Part shown: positions 10,950 through 22,490 of the stretch, in pieces
How positions within the stretch are numbered: the stretch's first letter is position 1
Layout: the number at the start of each line of letters is the position of its first letter
NCBI GenBank assembly: GCA_026225945.1
Contig: JAMJFZ010000239.1
Location: 30,952,501-31,016,500 of the forward strand
DNA: 64,000 nucleotides
Direction of reading: 5' to 3'
Source: Cricetomys ansorgei
Taxonomy: Eukaryota > Chordata > Mammalia > Rodentia > Nesomyidae
Made by a program: the position numbers and the translations under genes
The notes under the pieces: generated by a model
What the model was told of the DNA's origin: nothing
Databases searched by the model: none
Seen by the model: the letters and a program-made list of their open reading frames with translations, nothing else

Positions 10950-11148
10950 TTAAAAGATTTATGCATTGCATGTGTTTTGTCTGCATGTAGGTGTACCACG
11001 TTCATGATTGGTGCCAGAGGAGACCAGAAGTTGTTGGCCCTCCTGCAACTAAAGTAATGGACAATTGTGAGGTGTCACGTGGGTGCTGGGACCCGAACCC
11101 AGGTTTTCTGCAAGAGCAGCACGTGCTCTTAAATAGGGAGCCGTCATT
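10950..11148 (-). repeat. B3/B2-type SINE, antisense
   Basis: AAAAGATTTATGCATTGCATG, GGTGCTGGGACCCGAACCCAG and GAGCAGCACGTGCTCTTAA show an antisense copy. It forms an inverted pair with the SINE at 10743-10942. Confidence 0.8.
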
Positions 11149-12078
11149 TTTAAAGGATGAATTCCACAAATTATTTAGAGTAGGAGGCTCTGAAACGGTG
11201 CTTGGTTCTGTGCCGTTCGTAGCTTGTAAGTGAGATCAGCAAATGTGATACGTGGCCAGAATGCCTAGTTGTAGGGTGGGTCCTGACGTAAAATGTTTAT
11301 GTATCATTTATGCCATTTCTTAAAACAGCACTTAGTGAGGCTTGTACACATTTAACCTTAGAGCTTTACGTTTACCATGGGCAAAATGTAATTCATGATA
11401 AAAGTGGACTGTTAAATCACAGATATAGTTTGTACCTTTCATTCCTGCAGGGAAGATCCCTGCAGATCTTCCCCCTCCTGTAGCTCCTGTCAGCTGCCTT
11501 TCCTGTTTTCCTTTGGTAGCCTGGGATCCAGAACGTCATGTCCTCGTGTATCTGACTGGCTATCACTGGAGGACATTTTTCAGACATGTGACTAGGTTCC
11601 TCTAAAAGTGCTTAGTTGTAGTGGGACTGAACTGTAGCTGGAAACTTTTTTGACATGGGTTGGAAAGGTAGATTGTATGAGACCACATTCAACTTACAAC
11701 TGTTTTGGATCTTTTTGTATGTCTTGATTTTTTTTTTTAAATCCTATTGTTTAAAATGTAGGACAGTAAACTGGACATATCTTTAAAGAGGAAACAAAGT
11801 CTTAAAGATACATGCCACCTTGGAATTCTGAATTGTCCGTGGTGCAGTTATAAATATCTTTTATATTGATGTGAATCTAATCGTGTGTGTGTGTGTGTAT
11901 CTATATATTACTTATATATCTATATCTTGTTTGATGAGAAAAATGAATAGTTTTAGAATGGTATCCAGTTAACAGTGTTATTATAGACACAATAGTTAAT
12001 GTTTCAGTTTATGTAGCTCATTATAATTGTGAAAGAAAGGCTTATAGAATATATAATATTAAGTGAATGGATGTTTTC
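11149..12078. other. Intron 1, nothing recognised
   Basis: Only a short (GT)n tract at 11882-11898 with flanking TATA-rich sequence is visible. Confidence 0.4.
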
Positions 12079-12079
12079 A

Positions 12080-12286
12080 TTTTTTAAAAAGATCTATTTA
12101 TGTTTGTATTTTATGTATATGGGTGTTTTGTATGCATGTACATTTGCACACAGAAGAGGACATTAGATCCCATGGGCTTACTGTTACAGACGGCTGTGAG
12201 CCACCATGTGAGTGCTGGGAATTGAACTCAGGACCATTGGGAAAGCAGCCAGTGCTCTTAACTGTTGAGCCATCTCTCCAGCCCTG
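12080..12286 (-). repeat. B3-type SINE, antisense
   Basis: It carries GTTACAGACGGCTGTGAGCC and TGGGAATTGAACTCAGGACC, and ends TGAGCCATCTCTCCAGCCC. It is close to consensus. Confidence 0.85.
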
Positions 12287-12594
12287 GTGTTTTTATTTTT
12301 GTAATGTCATAAAATATACTCTGTATTATCAAAATTAGAACTTAACATACCTCAGTATCTTACTTCAGTATGCCTGTTTCTTGAAATCACCCACATTGTC
12401 ACACACAATTGAAGGATACATCTAGGTCTGTATATAGATATTTTTACTGTTTAGAGACGTACACTAAATAAAAAAAATGATGGATCACAGAGTTGATGAG
12501 TGTAATAAATGCTGAACTTTGGAAGATAAAGGACACTGAATCAGATGTTTTTAGTGGTTTATTTATACTTTCATCTTCTAAATGAATTGCTTTT

Positions 12595-12790
12595 TTTTTC
12601 TTTAAAAAAGATTAAAATTCTATCTATCTACCTATCCCACAAGTGTGCAGTACCCTCAGAGGTAAGAACAGAGTGGCGGATCCCCTGAGATTAGCGTTAC
12701 AGTGAGTTGTCAGGCAGGTGCTGGGAACTGAACCTGGCTGCTCTACGGGAGCAGCAGATGCTCTTAACTTCAGAGCCATCTCTCCATCCC
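12595..12790 (-). repeat. B3-type SINE, antisense, diverged
   Basis: GGATCCCCTGAGATTAGCG, GGGAACTGAACCTGGCTGC and GAGCCATCTCTCCATCCC show an older antisense copy. Confidence 0.75.
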
Positions 12791-13619
12791 CCACCCCCAA
12801 ATGAATTGTTTCAGTTAAAAAAGGAAATTGATTGGGTTTGTATATAGCTTGTTATTTTAACATCGTCTGAGAATGCTGCATATTAAAAAACATTTTAAAT
12901 GTATTCTTTGACAATTTCATACTCACACAACACACACAACATGCAAATGTGCGCACGCACATACACATACAGTGTAACTTGATAATATCTCTAAATTCCT
13001 CTTACCATTTCCCTGGACCCTCTCAGTGCTTACCTTTCCCACTTTAATGTTCTTTTCCCCCTACTTCCCTTTCTCTTTTTCTTTTAATAACGTACAGAGT
13101 CCAGTTAGTGCTTTCTGAATGAGCAACCACACTCCCAAAGAAAAATGACCCTTCCACCCCCAGCAGCCATCAGTTTCCGTTAGCTCCTCAGGGAGGGGTG
13201 GGAGCTCAGGAGTCCCTTCCCCATCCATGTCGGAGTTGTTGACCGGCTTGTTCTTGTACAGGTCACCCTGCCTGGCTGCCGAGAGTTCATGAGCGTCATG
13301 GCTGTGTCATGTCTGCCCAGAAGACAGCACTTCATAGCACTCCTCTCCACCTCTGGCTCTTCCATTCTTCCTTCTACATTCTGTGATGCTCCCTGAGCAC
13401 TGTGGGGGTTGGTAAAGATGGCTCACTTAGTACTAAGCATGCAGCACTCACGTGTTCTTGGTTAGCACTCTGACCAGTTAGGAGTCTGTAATGGTGCACT
13501 TTTTAATTAACTTTTGAGTTACAAATGTGTTTTAGATTTTAACACTTTTGAATCCTAGTATTTTTCATTTGCTTATACTGAATAGGGATTTTATTTTAGG
13601 CTGATACTCAGAAGTCCCA

Positions 13620-14025
13620 AAGCAGTGTTGAATTTCAGAGTTGAATTGCTGGGATGTCTTATTTATTGTTGCATAATAAATTATCCAAGACTATAAGGGC
13701 TTAAAGCAATAAACATTATCTTGCAGTTTCTATGGCAAAGCTGCCTTTGGTGTCTGTCTGTCCGTCTCTCTTTTCTTTTCCCCTGAGATGGTTTCTCTGT
13801 ATAGTCTTGGCTGTCCTGGAACTAGCTTTATAGACCAGGCTAGCCTCAAACTCAGAGATTCCTCTGCCTCCCCAGTGCTGGGATTAAAGGTGTGCACCAC
13901 CGCGTCCTGCTCCCCCTGATCTCTTATGCATGAGTTTGCCAGCAGGCTTTCCAGTGGGGCTGCTGCCACATCTGAAAGATTGACTGGACAGACTTTCCAT
14001 GTGGTTTTTGGCCGAATTCAGTTTG
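13620..14025 (+). repeat. Old unassigned interspersed repeat split by a B1
   Basis: TATTGTTGCATAATAAATTA and the sequence up to 13740, then 13920-14020, read like one old mammalian repeat (TTGCATAAcaaattatcc...cagtttct type). It is interrupted by an antisense B1 at about 13755-13913. The family was not assigned. Confidence 0.35.
13755..13915 (-). repeat. B1 SINE, antisense
   Basis: GAGATGGTTTCTCTGTATAG, ATAGACCAGGCTAGCCTC and AGTGCTGGGATTAAAGGTGT are standard antisense B1 phrases. Confidence 0.9.
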
Positions 14026-14419
14026 GGCACTTGTGGGTAGAAGGCCTTGGTCTTTGCTGACTGTTGCCCTTCCCCCTTCTGTCTTTTCAAAAGGTAGCTC
14101 ACAGTAACATGTTTGGCTTCCTTCAATGCAGACCAGTAAGAGAGGGTACATCTGACACTTCACAACCTCATCTTAGAGCTTGTATCTCATTATTTCTGTT
14201 GTCTCATTTTGTTGTATGCGTTTACTTTTTAAAGGTTAAAGGGGGTAGGGGAGACTTGAAGATACATTAATCTGACCAAGGCTCAGGTTATCTGAGTGAA
14301 ACAGTATCACAAGTAGCTAGGTCTTCTGTGTCTTCTCATTTCTTAGAAAATTTGAGAAACACTTAGAAAAGAGATAAAAAATATGGATGCCGAGAACACT
14401 TGTAAGGAATATTTTAAAA

Positions 14420-14778
14420 TTTCAAAGTAATTGTGAGTGCATGTGCACACGTGCATATGTGCGTGCACGTGTGCATATGTGCCCGCGCTCATGCGCGTGC
14501 TGGCCAGAGGATGATGTTGCGTGGCCTGCTGTATTACTGTCCGTCTTACTCCGCCATGAGACATGGTCTCTCACTGAACCTGGAGGCTGCTGCTCTCTGG
14601 CTAGGCTGGCTACGAAAGCGCCAGTAATCTTTCTGTCTCTGCATCCTTCCCTCAAGCACTGGAATTACAGGTTCACGTGGCTGAGCTCAACTTTTTACCT
14701 GGCACTAGGTTTCTGAACGCAGGACATCATGTTTGTGCAGTAAGCACTCCTACCCACTGAGCCATGTCTCCAACTTAA
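14420..14778 (-). repeat. B4-type SINE, antisense, with alternating purine-pyrimidine tract
   Basis: TGGTCTCTCACTGAACCTGG, AGCACTGGAATTACAGGTTC and CCACTGAGCCATGTCTCCAA mark an antisense B4. Its tail (14432-14500) is a run of GTGCATGTGCACACGTGC-type sequence. Confidence 0.75.
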
Positions 14779-15184
14779 CAGTGATTTTGGGTTGACTCCA
14801 GTTTGCATCTTGAGAAAGAGATAGACCACTATGTGTGTATATATGAGCGTACGCACCTTTGCTTCTGAGGGGGAAGTCAACTTGACGGTTTTATAACAAA
14901 AATTTCTACCTAAGTGATGGGATTTAACCATTTTGCCGTGTTGTTTGGTAATTTTTTTAATGGCAGGTACTGGTACATTATATTTTATGTGAATTTTTCC
15001 ATTACGAGAGCCCGTGCTTTACTGTTTTCCTCCCTACCTTTGGCATCTATTTGAAAATTAAATATAGAAGAGACTTACCACATGAAATGAATCAGAACCA
15101 AGGTGTCAGACCCCCAAAGGAAAGTAAAATCCAAATTCAGCAGTGGGGCGGGTATATCGTAATAGAGGTTTCAAATAGTATTTT

Positions 15185-15352
15185 TAACTATACGTGTGGC
15201 TATGTGCACACAAATGTGGGTGCCATTGGAGGTCAGAGAGCTTGGGTCCCCCTGGAGCTGGTGTTACAAGTGTTTGCGAGCTGCGCTGTGGGTGCTGGTG
15301 ACTGAATGCCAGTCTTCTCTGTGCTTTTAACTGCTGTGCTACCTCTGTTGCT
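15185..15352 (-). repeat. B2/B3-type SINE, antisense, diverged
   Basis: CCCTGGAGCTGGTGTTACAA and GGGTGCTGGTGACTGAATGC mark an old antisense copy. Confidence 0.6.
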
Positions 15353-15920
15353 GCCAGTGATTTTTGTTTTTGTCATTTGTTTATTTAAAGGAAACTTTAT
15401 GTGTATATTCTTTTTATATTGATAGTAATAAAAGCAAATTATCTATCTTGTACATATTATTTTTATATCATTAAAGAGAATACTTGTGTGTATTACATCT
15501 CCCTTGAGGGGATGGATACAGAGTTGTTCCCCCCAACTCGGGGGAGGGGGAATATGTTAAATGTTCATCTAAAGTATTATGATAGCTTTCCTATTGCTTG
15601 GTTTATCTTAGAACTTCAGAACAAGAGGAGACTTAAGGCTTAACGGTCTCAGTCGGCACTGCTTGTACAGCGGCCACTAGTCATGCGTGTTACTGCACTG
15701 GCTTTCTTGGTTGCATTAGCCACATTTTACGTACCCACTAGCATATGTGGCTTCCAGGTTGGGTTGCACAAAAAGAGCACATTTTATCGTCATCCAAAGT
15801 TCTGTACTAATCTGGATGACTCCATTTTGTATTGATTTTGGTAAAGAGCATGTGTTTAAAATATCCACTTGTCATTGCAATTAATAAGCTGAACTTTATT
15901 TCTTCATTTTCATTTTCCAG

Positions 15921-15988
15921 TTTTTTTGGAGCCGTGAGGGATACAGGAGTTCGATCAATATTGTCTTAACATGCTTCAAATAAATCAG
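15921..15988 (+). other. Stau2: Stau2 exon 2 (alternative exon; 5' UTR plus MLQINQ start)
   Basis: The exon is bounded by a pyrimidine-rich acceptor (CATTTTCATTTTCCAG, AG at 15919-15920) and the donor CAG|GTGAGT at 15988/15989. It is 68 nt long. The first 50 nt are untranslated in the short isoform; the last 18 nt encode MLQINQ. It ends in phase 0, and so joins exon 4 (which starts with ATG) in frame. Confidence 0.9.
15971..15988 (+). CDS. Stau2: Stau2 coding exon 2: MLQINQ N-terminus of the short-dsRBD1 isoform
   Basis: ATG CTT CAA ATA AAT CAG encodes MLQINQ, the known alternative N-terminus of Staufen2 isoforms that continue MFSVQLSLG. Staufen2 binds structured, double-stranded RNA and takes part in RNA transport, stability and translation control, best known in neuronal dendrites. 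Splicing to exon 4 (46453) is in frame and gives a protein that lacks helix 1 of dsRBD1. The start has A at -3 but no G at +4. In transcripts that also include exon 3, this ATG instead reads out of frame: it opens a 23-codon ORF stopping at TGA 30390-30392, 37 nt inside the longer-isoform coding frame. Exon recognition is firm. The balance between isoforms cannot be judged from DNA. Confidence 0.9.
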
Positions 15989-16433
15989 GTGAGTTTGTAT
16001 TAAGGCATATCATACATACATGGTGCTTTGGCCATAAAGCGTGGAACACTGTAACTGAGCTCCTCTGTAACCGTAACCTGACTGCTGCTTTATGGAGAAT
16101 ACATACTGTATAAATACCGCAGACTGGGACAGGCAGGCTGTTTGAGGGAGATGGAGGTAGGCCTAGAAGTTGATGCCTTCCGAACATGCAGGGTGAAGGT
16201 TGATCTGTTCTTCCTGATGTCACACCCTCTAGGATGTGTTGGTGTGTTCAGAACAACCCTGATCATAATACAGCACCACTTGCTGGCAGTTTTGTTAAAG
16301 CATTCTTAGTGATATATCTTGTGGGAGGTTGTATCAGTGTTATTTTTTAAAAAAGGATTCTTTTTCTAGGGCCTTGGCATGGGCTAAAAGGAAGTGCGCT
16401 TTTAAACAAAGTCCCGCATGTAATACTGTAGAC

Positions 16434-16650
16434 CAGCAGTTTTCAACCTGTGGGTCGTGACCCCTTTGGGAGTCGAATGCCCCTTTCACAGGGGTCACCT
16501 AAGACCATCTGCATATCAGATATTTACGAGTCACAACAGTAGCAAAATTAGTCATGACATGGCAACGAAAATAATTTCACCGTTGGGGTCACCGTAAGAT
16601 TGAGGAACTGTATTAAAGGGTCGCAGCATCGGGAAAGTTGAGAACCACAG
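16434..16650. mobile_element. Non-autonomous hAT element (RCHARR1-like)
   Basis: The terminal repeats CAGCAGTTTTCAACC and AGTTGAGAACCACAG are diverged copies of the hAT ends. GGTCACCTAAGACCATCTGC is a shared internal phrase. The flanks CTGTAGAC and CTCCAGAG match at five of eight positions. Confidence 0.85.
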
Positions 16651-19600
16651 CTCCAGAGTCACCAGAAGAAGCAATTTTCCTTAGGTCTTGGCATTCCTCC
16701 ATGAACTGTATACATTAAAATTTACCATTCTTGATCAAACAGTACAATATTGTAGCTCCAATATCACAAAGTATTTCTTAGCTTCTTTTGTTTGTAAATC
16801 AAAAGAGAAGTGGTTACTGTTTTCTGTGATTTAAGAAACTAATCCCAACGCTCTCCCCCAGACTCAAGTCCCCCCACCTTATTTAAGAACTCTATCCCTG
16901 TACCCTGAACACTCCTCTAAGCTTATGTGTTCAGGCCTTTCCGAGCTAGAGCCATATTCTACTTATCAGCTTCACCTCTAACTTGGATGTCTGTAGACAT
17001 CACAAACTTGATATGCTCGTGAGAAATCTGACTACCCCATGCCTGTGTTGGGCGAGTTATTCCAGCTTGAGGGCCTTTTTACACAGGCCACCCTGGACTG
17101 TCCACCCCTCACTCTTTTGGGTTCCCTTGATCCCCAGTCTAGCGTACCTTGTAATAGCCTACCTTTTAACTTATTTGCATTATGACATTTGCAATTATTG
17201 TCAAATATGAAAAATACAACCTTCTGCATCTGTGGGTAAATCTTTAGTAACCCGTCTGTAGTTTCATCCACAGGTTGAAAATATTAAAAAGCAAATTCCT
17301 TCTGTTAGACGTTTTTCCTTGACATTATCCCCTTAACAGTAGGGTCAGCATCATGCCAGGCACTGTGAGTAAAACAGTATACAGGGCAATTTGCATAAGC
17401 CTATGCGTGTGCTGGGCTTATCACCTGAGGAGCTGGAGCAGCCACAGGCTTTGGTGTCTAAGGGGTACCAAGGGATGACTGGATTTGTGTGACATTTGTC
17501 TCCTTTGCTAGAGGTTTGCTGCAGGGAGATGGTGGCTTTTTCTTGTTTATTCTTAGAGTTCTAGGTTTAAACGATTTCTTAAAAACCTATTCAGTACACG
17601 AGTGAGTGAATAGTAGTGTTGTTACTAAAGCAAATAGATCCCCCTTCTTACTAGTACACAGTGGTGTTGTCATTCAGGTGTTTTCATCATCCTGTGCTAT
17701 ACAAGTGCCATTCATAAAAAAGCCGACTTGTGTTATTCTTTGATCTCCCTTCTCCCCCTTCACCATGCACACACACTAGGACATTTTCTTGTGAAATAAA
17801 AATTGCTTTTCTCAGAGACATTCATAGTAGAGGCTTAAAGAACTCATAGCATGTACTGTGCTTAATCCCATTGTAAGCACCAGCGCGACTTGTGAGAATT
17901 GTCTCAGAAACTGTTGTAGGTGCAGAGGTGGCATTCAGTGATGATATTTTTCAGCAGCTCTTTGTGCCACATGGGTACAATTAGAACAGCTTGTTTAATA
18001 TTTTTGTATAGACAGGTAAAAACGATCACTTGACTGTATGCTAGTCACATCCATTGAGAGTAGGGACGGGATTAATCCTGATGAGGGTTTACTCACTTGC
18101 TACTTCGCACATCACCGAATCAGGCGTTGTATACAGTTCCTTGGGATTTGCCTAGAAATTTTAATTAGCGATTGGAGGTGGATGAAATGAGCCGTAAAAG
18201 ACATAGATTCCCAGGATCAGTTAGGGATTCCTTGCTATTATTGACTGAGTTTCATCCCTCAAAATGTTCAAATCAAAGAGGAATAGTTAACCATAATTAA
18301 GAATGGTAGAGGCTGTAAAGATGTCCTCATCAGCCAAGCTTAAATTTGAATTGTTGCACTTAGGAGTGACTTATTTTTTATTATTTTCTTCGTGATTGCT
18401 TTATCCTGAAAGGGAGGGTTTGCAAGGTAACAGTGAAGAGGGATGAGAAAGGATTTAAGCTGACCCTCATCTTGAAGCAACGGATATTTTACTATTGATC
18501 TTAAAGGTCTCTATGGTTCTAAGCATTTATTTGGGAGAATTTTCCTCCCTAATTACGCTCAAATAACTGCTCCCTTTTCTTGTCCTAACAGATTCTGTAC
18601 CCACCAATTTAAACAGATTAAAATTGAGTATATATGAATAACTGCATTATGCTATGTTATCTAATAATTTGATATTAAACCTAACACTGTTATTGTGAAA
18701 TAAGGGAATGCTTTGTATTCTATTATAGTAATGACATTTTCTCCCTGTAAATGTCATTTTCATTTTGCTTTAGCCTTTTAAGAAAGTATGCTATATATGT
18801 GCAACTTATATTATTAAAAAAAAAAAATAGGTGTGTGGATAAGAAAGGAAAAAAAGCCACGAGAAATTCCATCTCTGTCTGTTACAGAGATGGTCACTGC
18901 TATCATTTTTGGGGTGTATACTTGAGTTTTTTTTTTTTTTTTTACTATGAAGGTGTATTTCCTTGTGACAGTTGTTTTTACAAACTGAGATTATACCATA
19001 CGTAAAATTCTGGAGCGATTTAATCATCATCTTTAGTTTAGAAGTGCTAAAATTTAATACAAGCCTATGTCCTAGTTAGTGCTATGGTAAAATTTTACAT
19101 GTCTATTTTTCTAATTATTAAATTAAATTTTAGTCAAAGGTTATTAGAGATATGTGGTGTATAAGTATGAAAATGCACAATTAGATTTACTAACAGAATG
19201 GGAGATGCCCATTTCCTTCCTCGTCTGAGACATCTGTCACTTCTGACGGTCTGTTTGACAAAAGTGGTGTTTGGCTTGCATTTCCACGATTTGTTCCTCC
19301 CGTTCATTTTCCTTGTCGTGTTTTGCCTTTTGTGAATTGCTTCTTTGTGTCTACCGCCACCTCTTCTTCCCTTTGATTCGTAAATGACAGTCCTTGAATT
19401 ATAACCGTTACTTTTGAAACAAATCGTTCAACAAGTAACTAATGGGAATTCACTAGCGTCCAGAATACCGTAGCAGAGAGTTGTATGGTGTGTTTATGGC
19501 CTTTCTTCCTGCTTATAACATCACAGGGAGAGACACTTACTTCAACATCAAGCTGTCGCAGTGCAAGTTACTGAGAAGCCTGTGCCGAGTAGTGTAAAAC

Positions 19601-20400
19601 CAGTGGCTGAAACAGGGCTGTTTTGTGGGTAGGCGCTGGAGGGAAACTTGATAAGCCCGGGTGCTCCAAGGGATTAGGGAAGTCTACAGTAGACAGTTGT
19701 AGCATTGGGAGAGAGACTTTATAAGGACCGAAGCTTGGGAATAGATGTTGGAATATGGAAGCAAAGAGGAAGCTCTAAGGCCGGCATAGAGTAGGTGGGA
19801 GGACGGGCAGGGCGAAGCGGAAGAGTGCAGAAGAGCAGTGGGACCCTTATGGGCAAGGGGGAGCCAGGAGTTGTTACAATGACGGTGATTGCACGTTTAC
19901 CATAGAGATAGCCGTGACTGTCCAGAAACAAAAGGCCCGGAGTTTAAAGATGATGATGCCAGTCGCACAGGCTGATGGTGCGGAACCACTGAGCTAGGGG
20001 AGCATCGTGCTTAGTACTGGCTCTGTTGCTGCTGTTACGACCATTGATTTTCCTATCATATTTCTGTTGCAGCCAGACTCTGGAAATTGGTAAAAGGACA
20101 CTAGAGGACAGGTATTCGGGTGGATCATTTAGTTTTGGGAGAACTCAGCCACTTGGGGCCAGGTTGGCTTCAGGGACCTCCTTTTCATGTCTGAAGCTCC
20201 AGGAGCTTCGTTTTCCCTTAAGTGACATTGCTGCATGCGTTAATTACCGTGGGAAGACAGCCTAGTGGTGGGTGGCACCGGACTGTGTAAGAGTAGGGAA
20301 ACGGAGTCGAGCAGCAGGCGCGAGCGTATTTATTTCCTTCTGCTCTTGATGGTGGATGTGGCGTGGCCAGCTGCTGTCCCTTCTCCTTCTCCCCAAGTAG
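16651..20400. other. Intron 2, largely unrecognised
   Basis: About 3.7 kb with no gene and no clear interspersed repeat. It has simple tracts only: an A run at about 18815-18828 and a T run at about 18926-18943. Some of it could be ancient repeats too diverged to name by eye. Confidence 0.4.
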
Positions 20401-20418
20401 GTTTTTTTTTTTTTTTTC
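20401..20418. repeat. Poly-T tract
   Basis: A run of about 17 T residues with no recognised SINE attached. Confidence 0.8.
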
Positions 20419-20604
20419 AGAATATTTTATAACAGCAGCAGAAATGACACTAAGACAGTGCCTTATTAATAGTGAGTGTGACGATCAGAGGGTAGGCAAT
20501 GAATACCACGTTAGAGAGAGATCACAAGCAATGTGACTTATACCTTAAGGAAACTAGAAAACAAGGAGAAAAGGGGGTAAGAATACATCCTAAAAAATAA
20601 AAAC

Positions 20605-20775
20605 ATCTGCCAGATGGTGGTGGCATATGCCTTTAATCCCAGCACTCAGGAGGCAGAGGCAGGTGGATCTCTGTGAGTTCAAGGCCAGCCTGGTCTACAG
20701 AGTGAGTTCAAGGACAGCCAGAGTTACAACAGAGAAACCCTGTCTTGAAAAACAAAATAAAACAAAAAAAACTAA
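20605..20775 (+). repeat. B1 SINE, sense
   Basis: GGTGGTGGCATATGCCTTTA, AATCCCAGCACTCAGGAGGC and AGAGAAACCCTGTCTTGAAA with an A-rich tail. It is near consensus. Confidence 0.95.
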
Positions 20776-21167
20776 GAACAAAAAATACATCCTAATTCAT
20801 TCATTGACACCAGTACTATGTGGATATCAAAGCCCAGTAAGAGTAAACTACAAACCAGTGTACCCTGTGGTTATAAATATCCTCAGCAAACTTGTAGCTT
20901 AGTTAAAGGCATATAGTAATGACCATTGGGAATTATCCCAGGAATACCAAGGGTGGTTCAGCATAAGGAAACCAGTTACGGTAGTCTACAACACTGACAG
21001 AACAACAGAAAATATCATATGAGGATTTTGATTTCCCAGAAAGCATTTGGCAAAGTCTAGTATCTGCTGATGAAACAGGATTAGGACTGATTAGGAAAGT
21101 TTTCAGTATTTCCTCAATATTCAGCATTTATGAAAGCCCAAAGCTGACATCTGACTCTGCCTTTCTC

Positions 21168-21475
21168 ACTGTTCTATTGCTGTAAAGAGACACTATGACT
21201 GACCACAGCAACTCTTTTTTTTTCCTTGAAGATTTTTATGTATGTATGTATATGTGTGCTCTGTCTGCATGTACACCTGCATGCCAAAAGAGGGCACCAG
21301 ACCCCATTATAGATGCTTGGGAGCCACCATGTGGTGCTGGGAATTGAACTCAGGACCTCTGGAAGAGCAGCCAGTGCTCTTAACCACTGAGCCATCCCTC
21401 CAGTCCCACAGCAACTCTTATAAAGGGAAAAGCATTTACGTGGGGCTTGCTTACAGTTTCAGAAACTCACTCAAA
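21168..21475 (-). mobile_element. MaLR-type LTR fragment split by a B2
   Basis: TTCTATTGCTGTAAAGAGAC up to 21216 and AACTCTTATAAAGGGAAAAG from 21413 on read as one antisense MaLR-LTR start, interrupted by the B2 at 21217-21405. Confidence 0.6.
21217..21405 (-). repeat. B2/B3 SINE, antisense, with 14-bp target duplication
   Basis: The body phrases are TGGGAATTGAACTCAGGACC and GAGCCATCCCTCCAGTC. The direct repeat CCACAGCAACTCTT occurs at 21203-21216 and 21406-21419, a perfect LINE-mediated target-site duplication. Confidence 0.95.
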
Positions 21476-22267
21476 GTGAATGTGTGTTGTAAATTTAAGA
21501 ACTGGGTTGTGATGGTGTTTACCTGGTATTCTTCCTACTCAGGATGGTGACATGGATGTTTCAGTAGACAATACTCCAGGGCCAATATGAACACTTTAGC
21601 AAGGACGCATGTCAGAAGCCCTCTCCCTGAACCCCTAAAAACTAAAATGCACAACTCAACAAGTGAAAAGTGTATGGGGAGGGGAAACCCTAAATAGTAC
21701 TCAAAGAAGGTACACAAGCTGCCAAGATTCCCAACAAAAGAACACCCGACTGCATACATGACGAGACAGATTCGAAGGCCCATGAGATGCTACATACGTG
21801 CTAGGATAGCCAGAATCAAAACACCCAGCGCATCGAGTTTGCCAGGACTGGAAAAAGCTTGTATCTTCATATACTGCTAATGGGTGTTCTAAATGATGAG
21901 TCTTGTGTGGAAAAGTTGGAGAGTCCCTCAAACCAAAGCATAGAATCGTCATCACCCAGTGATTTTCATCTAAATACAGACGCCAGGGGGTTGAAAACAG
22001 GTGCTCAATATACGTACGGCCGAAGTTTTCACTAGACAGCTGAGAGAAACAGACCAAATATCCACAGATGGATGAATGGATGAGCAAATAGTGGTATTGA
22101 TACTCCATAAAATAGTACCTAGACGTAAATAGTACATGTGGGTGAGTATTAAATATATGTTAAAGAGTCAAGCACAAAGTCACATATGCTAAGATTCCAT
22201 TAATATGAAATCCAGCATAGGTAGCTAAGGGAGGCAGAATAAAGATCAGTGGTTGCCAGGTCTAGAG

Positions 22268-22490
22268 CGGTGGTTCTCAACCGTCCTAACGCTGCGGCCC
22301 TTTAATACAGTCCCTCGTAGTGTGGTGACCCCCAACCATAGTTATCTTTGTTGCTACTTCCTAACTGTAGTTTTGCTGCTGTTGTGAACTGTGATGTAAG
22401 TGTCTGATATGCACACGGTCTTAGGTGATCCCCCCCGGAAAAGTCATTCACCCCACAAAAGGGTTGCAACCAACAGGTTGAAAACTACTG
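22268..22490. mobile_element. Non-autonomous hAT element (RCHARR1-like)
   Basis: The ends are CGGTGGTTCTCAACC and AGGTTGAAAACTACTG. The flanks GTCTAGAG (22260-22267) and GTCCAGAG (22491-22498) form an 8-bp target duplication with one mismatch. It is inserted in the 3' part of the L1 remnant. Confidence 0.9.

Noticed and set aside
14387..14716. 109-codon frame on the plus strand
   Set aside because: It lies over a B4 SINE and its repetitive tail, with matching frames on the other strand.
20627..20902. Frame starting MPLIPALRRQRQVDLCEF
   Set aside because: This is the common translation of a B1 SINE; the same peptide appears at other B1 copies here (for example 25279-25482 and 58188-58436).
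21701..22108. 135-codon minus-strand frame
   Set aside because: It lies antisense within the decayed LINE-1 remnant.
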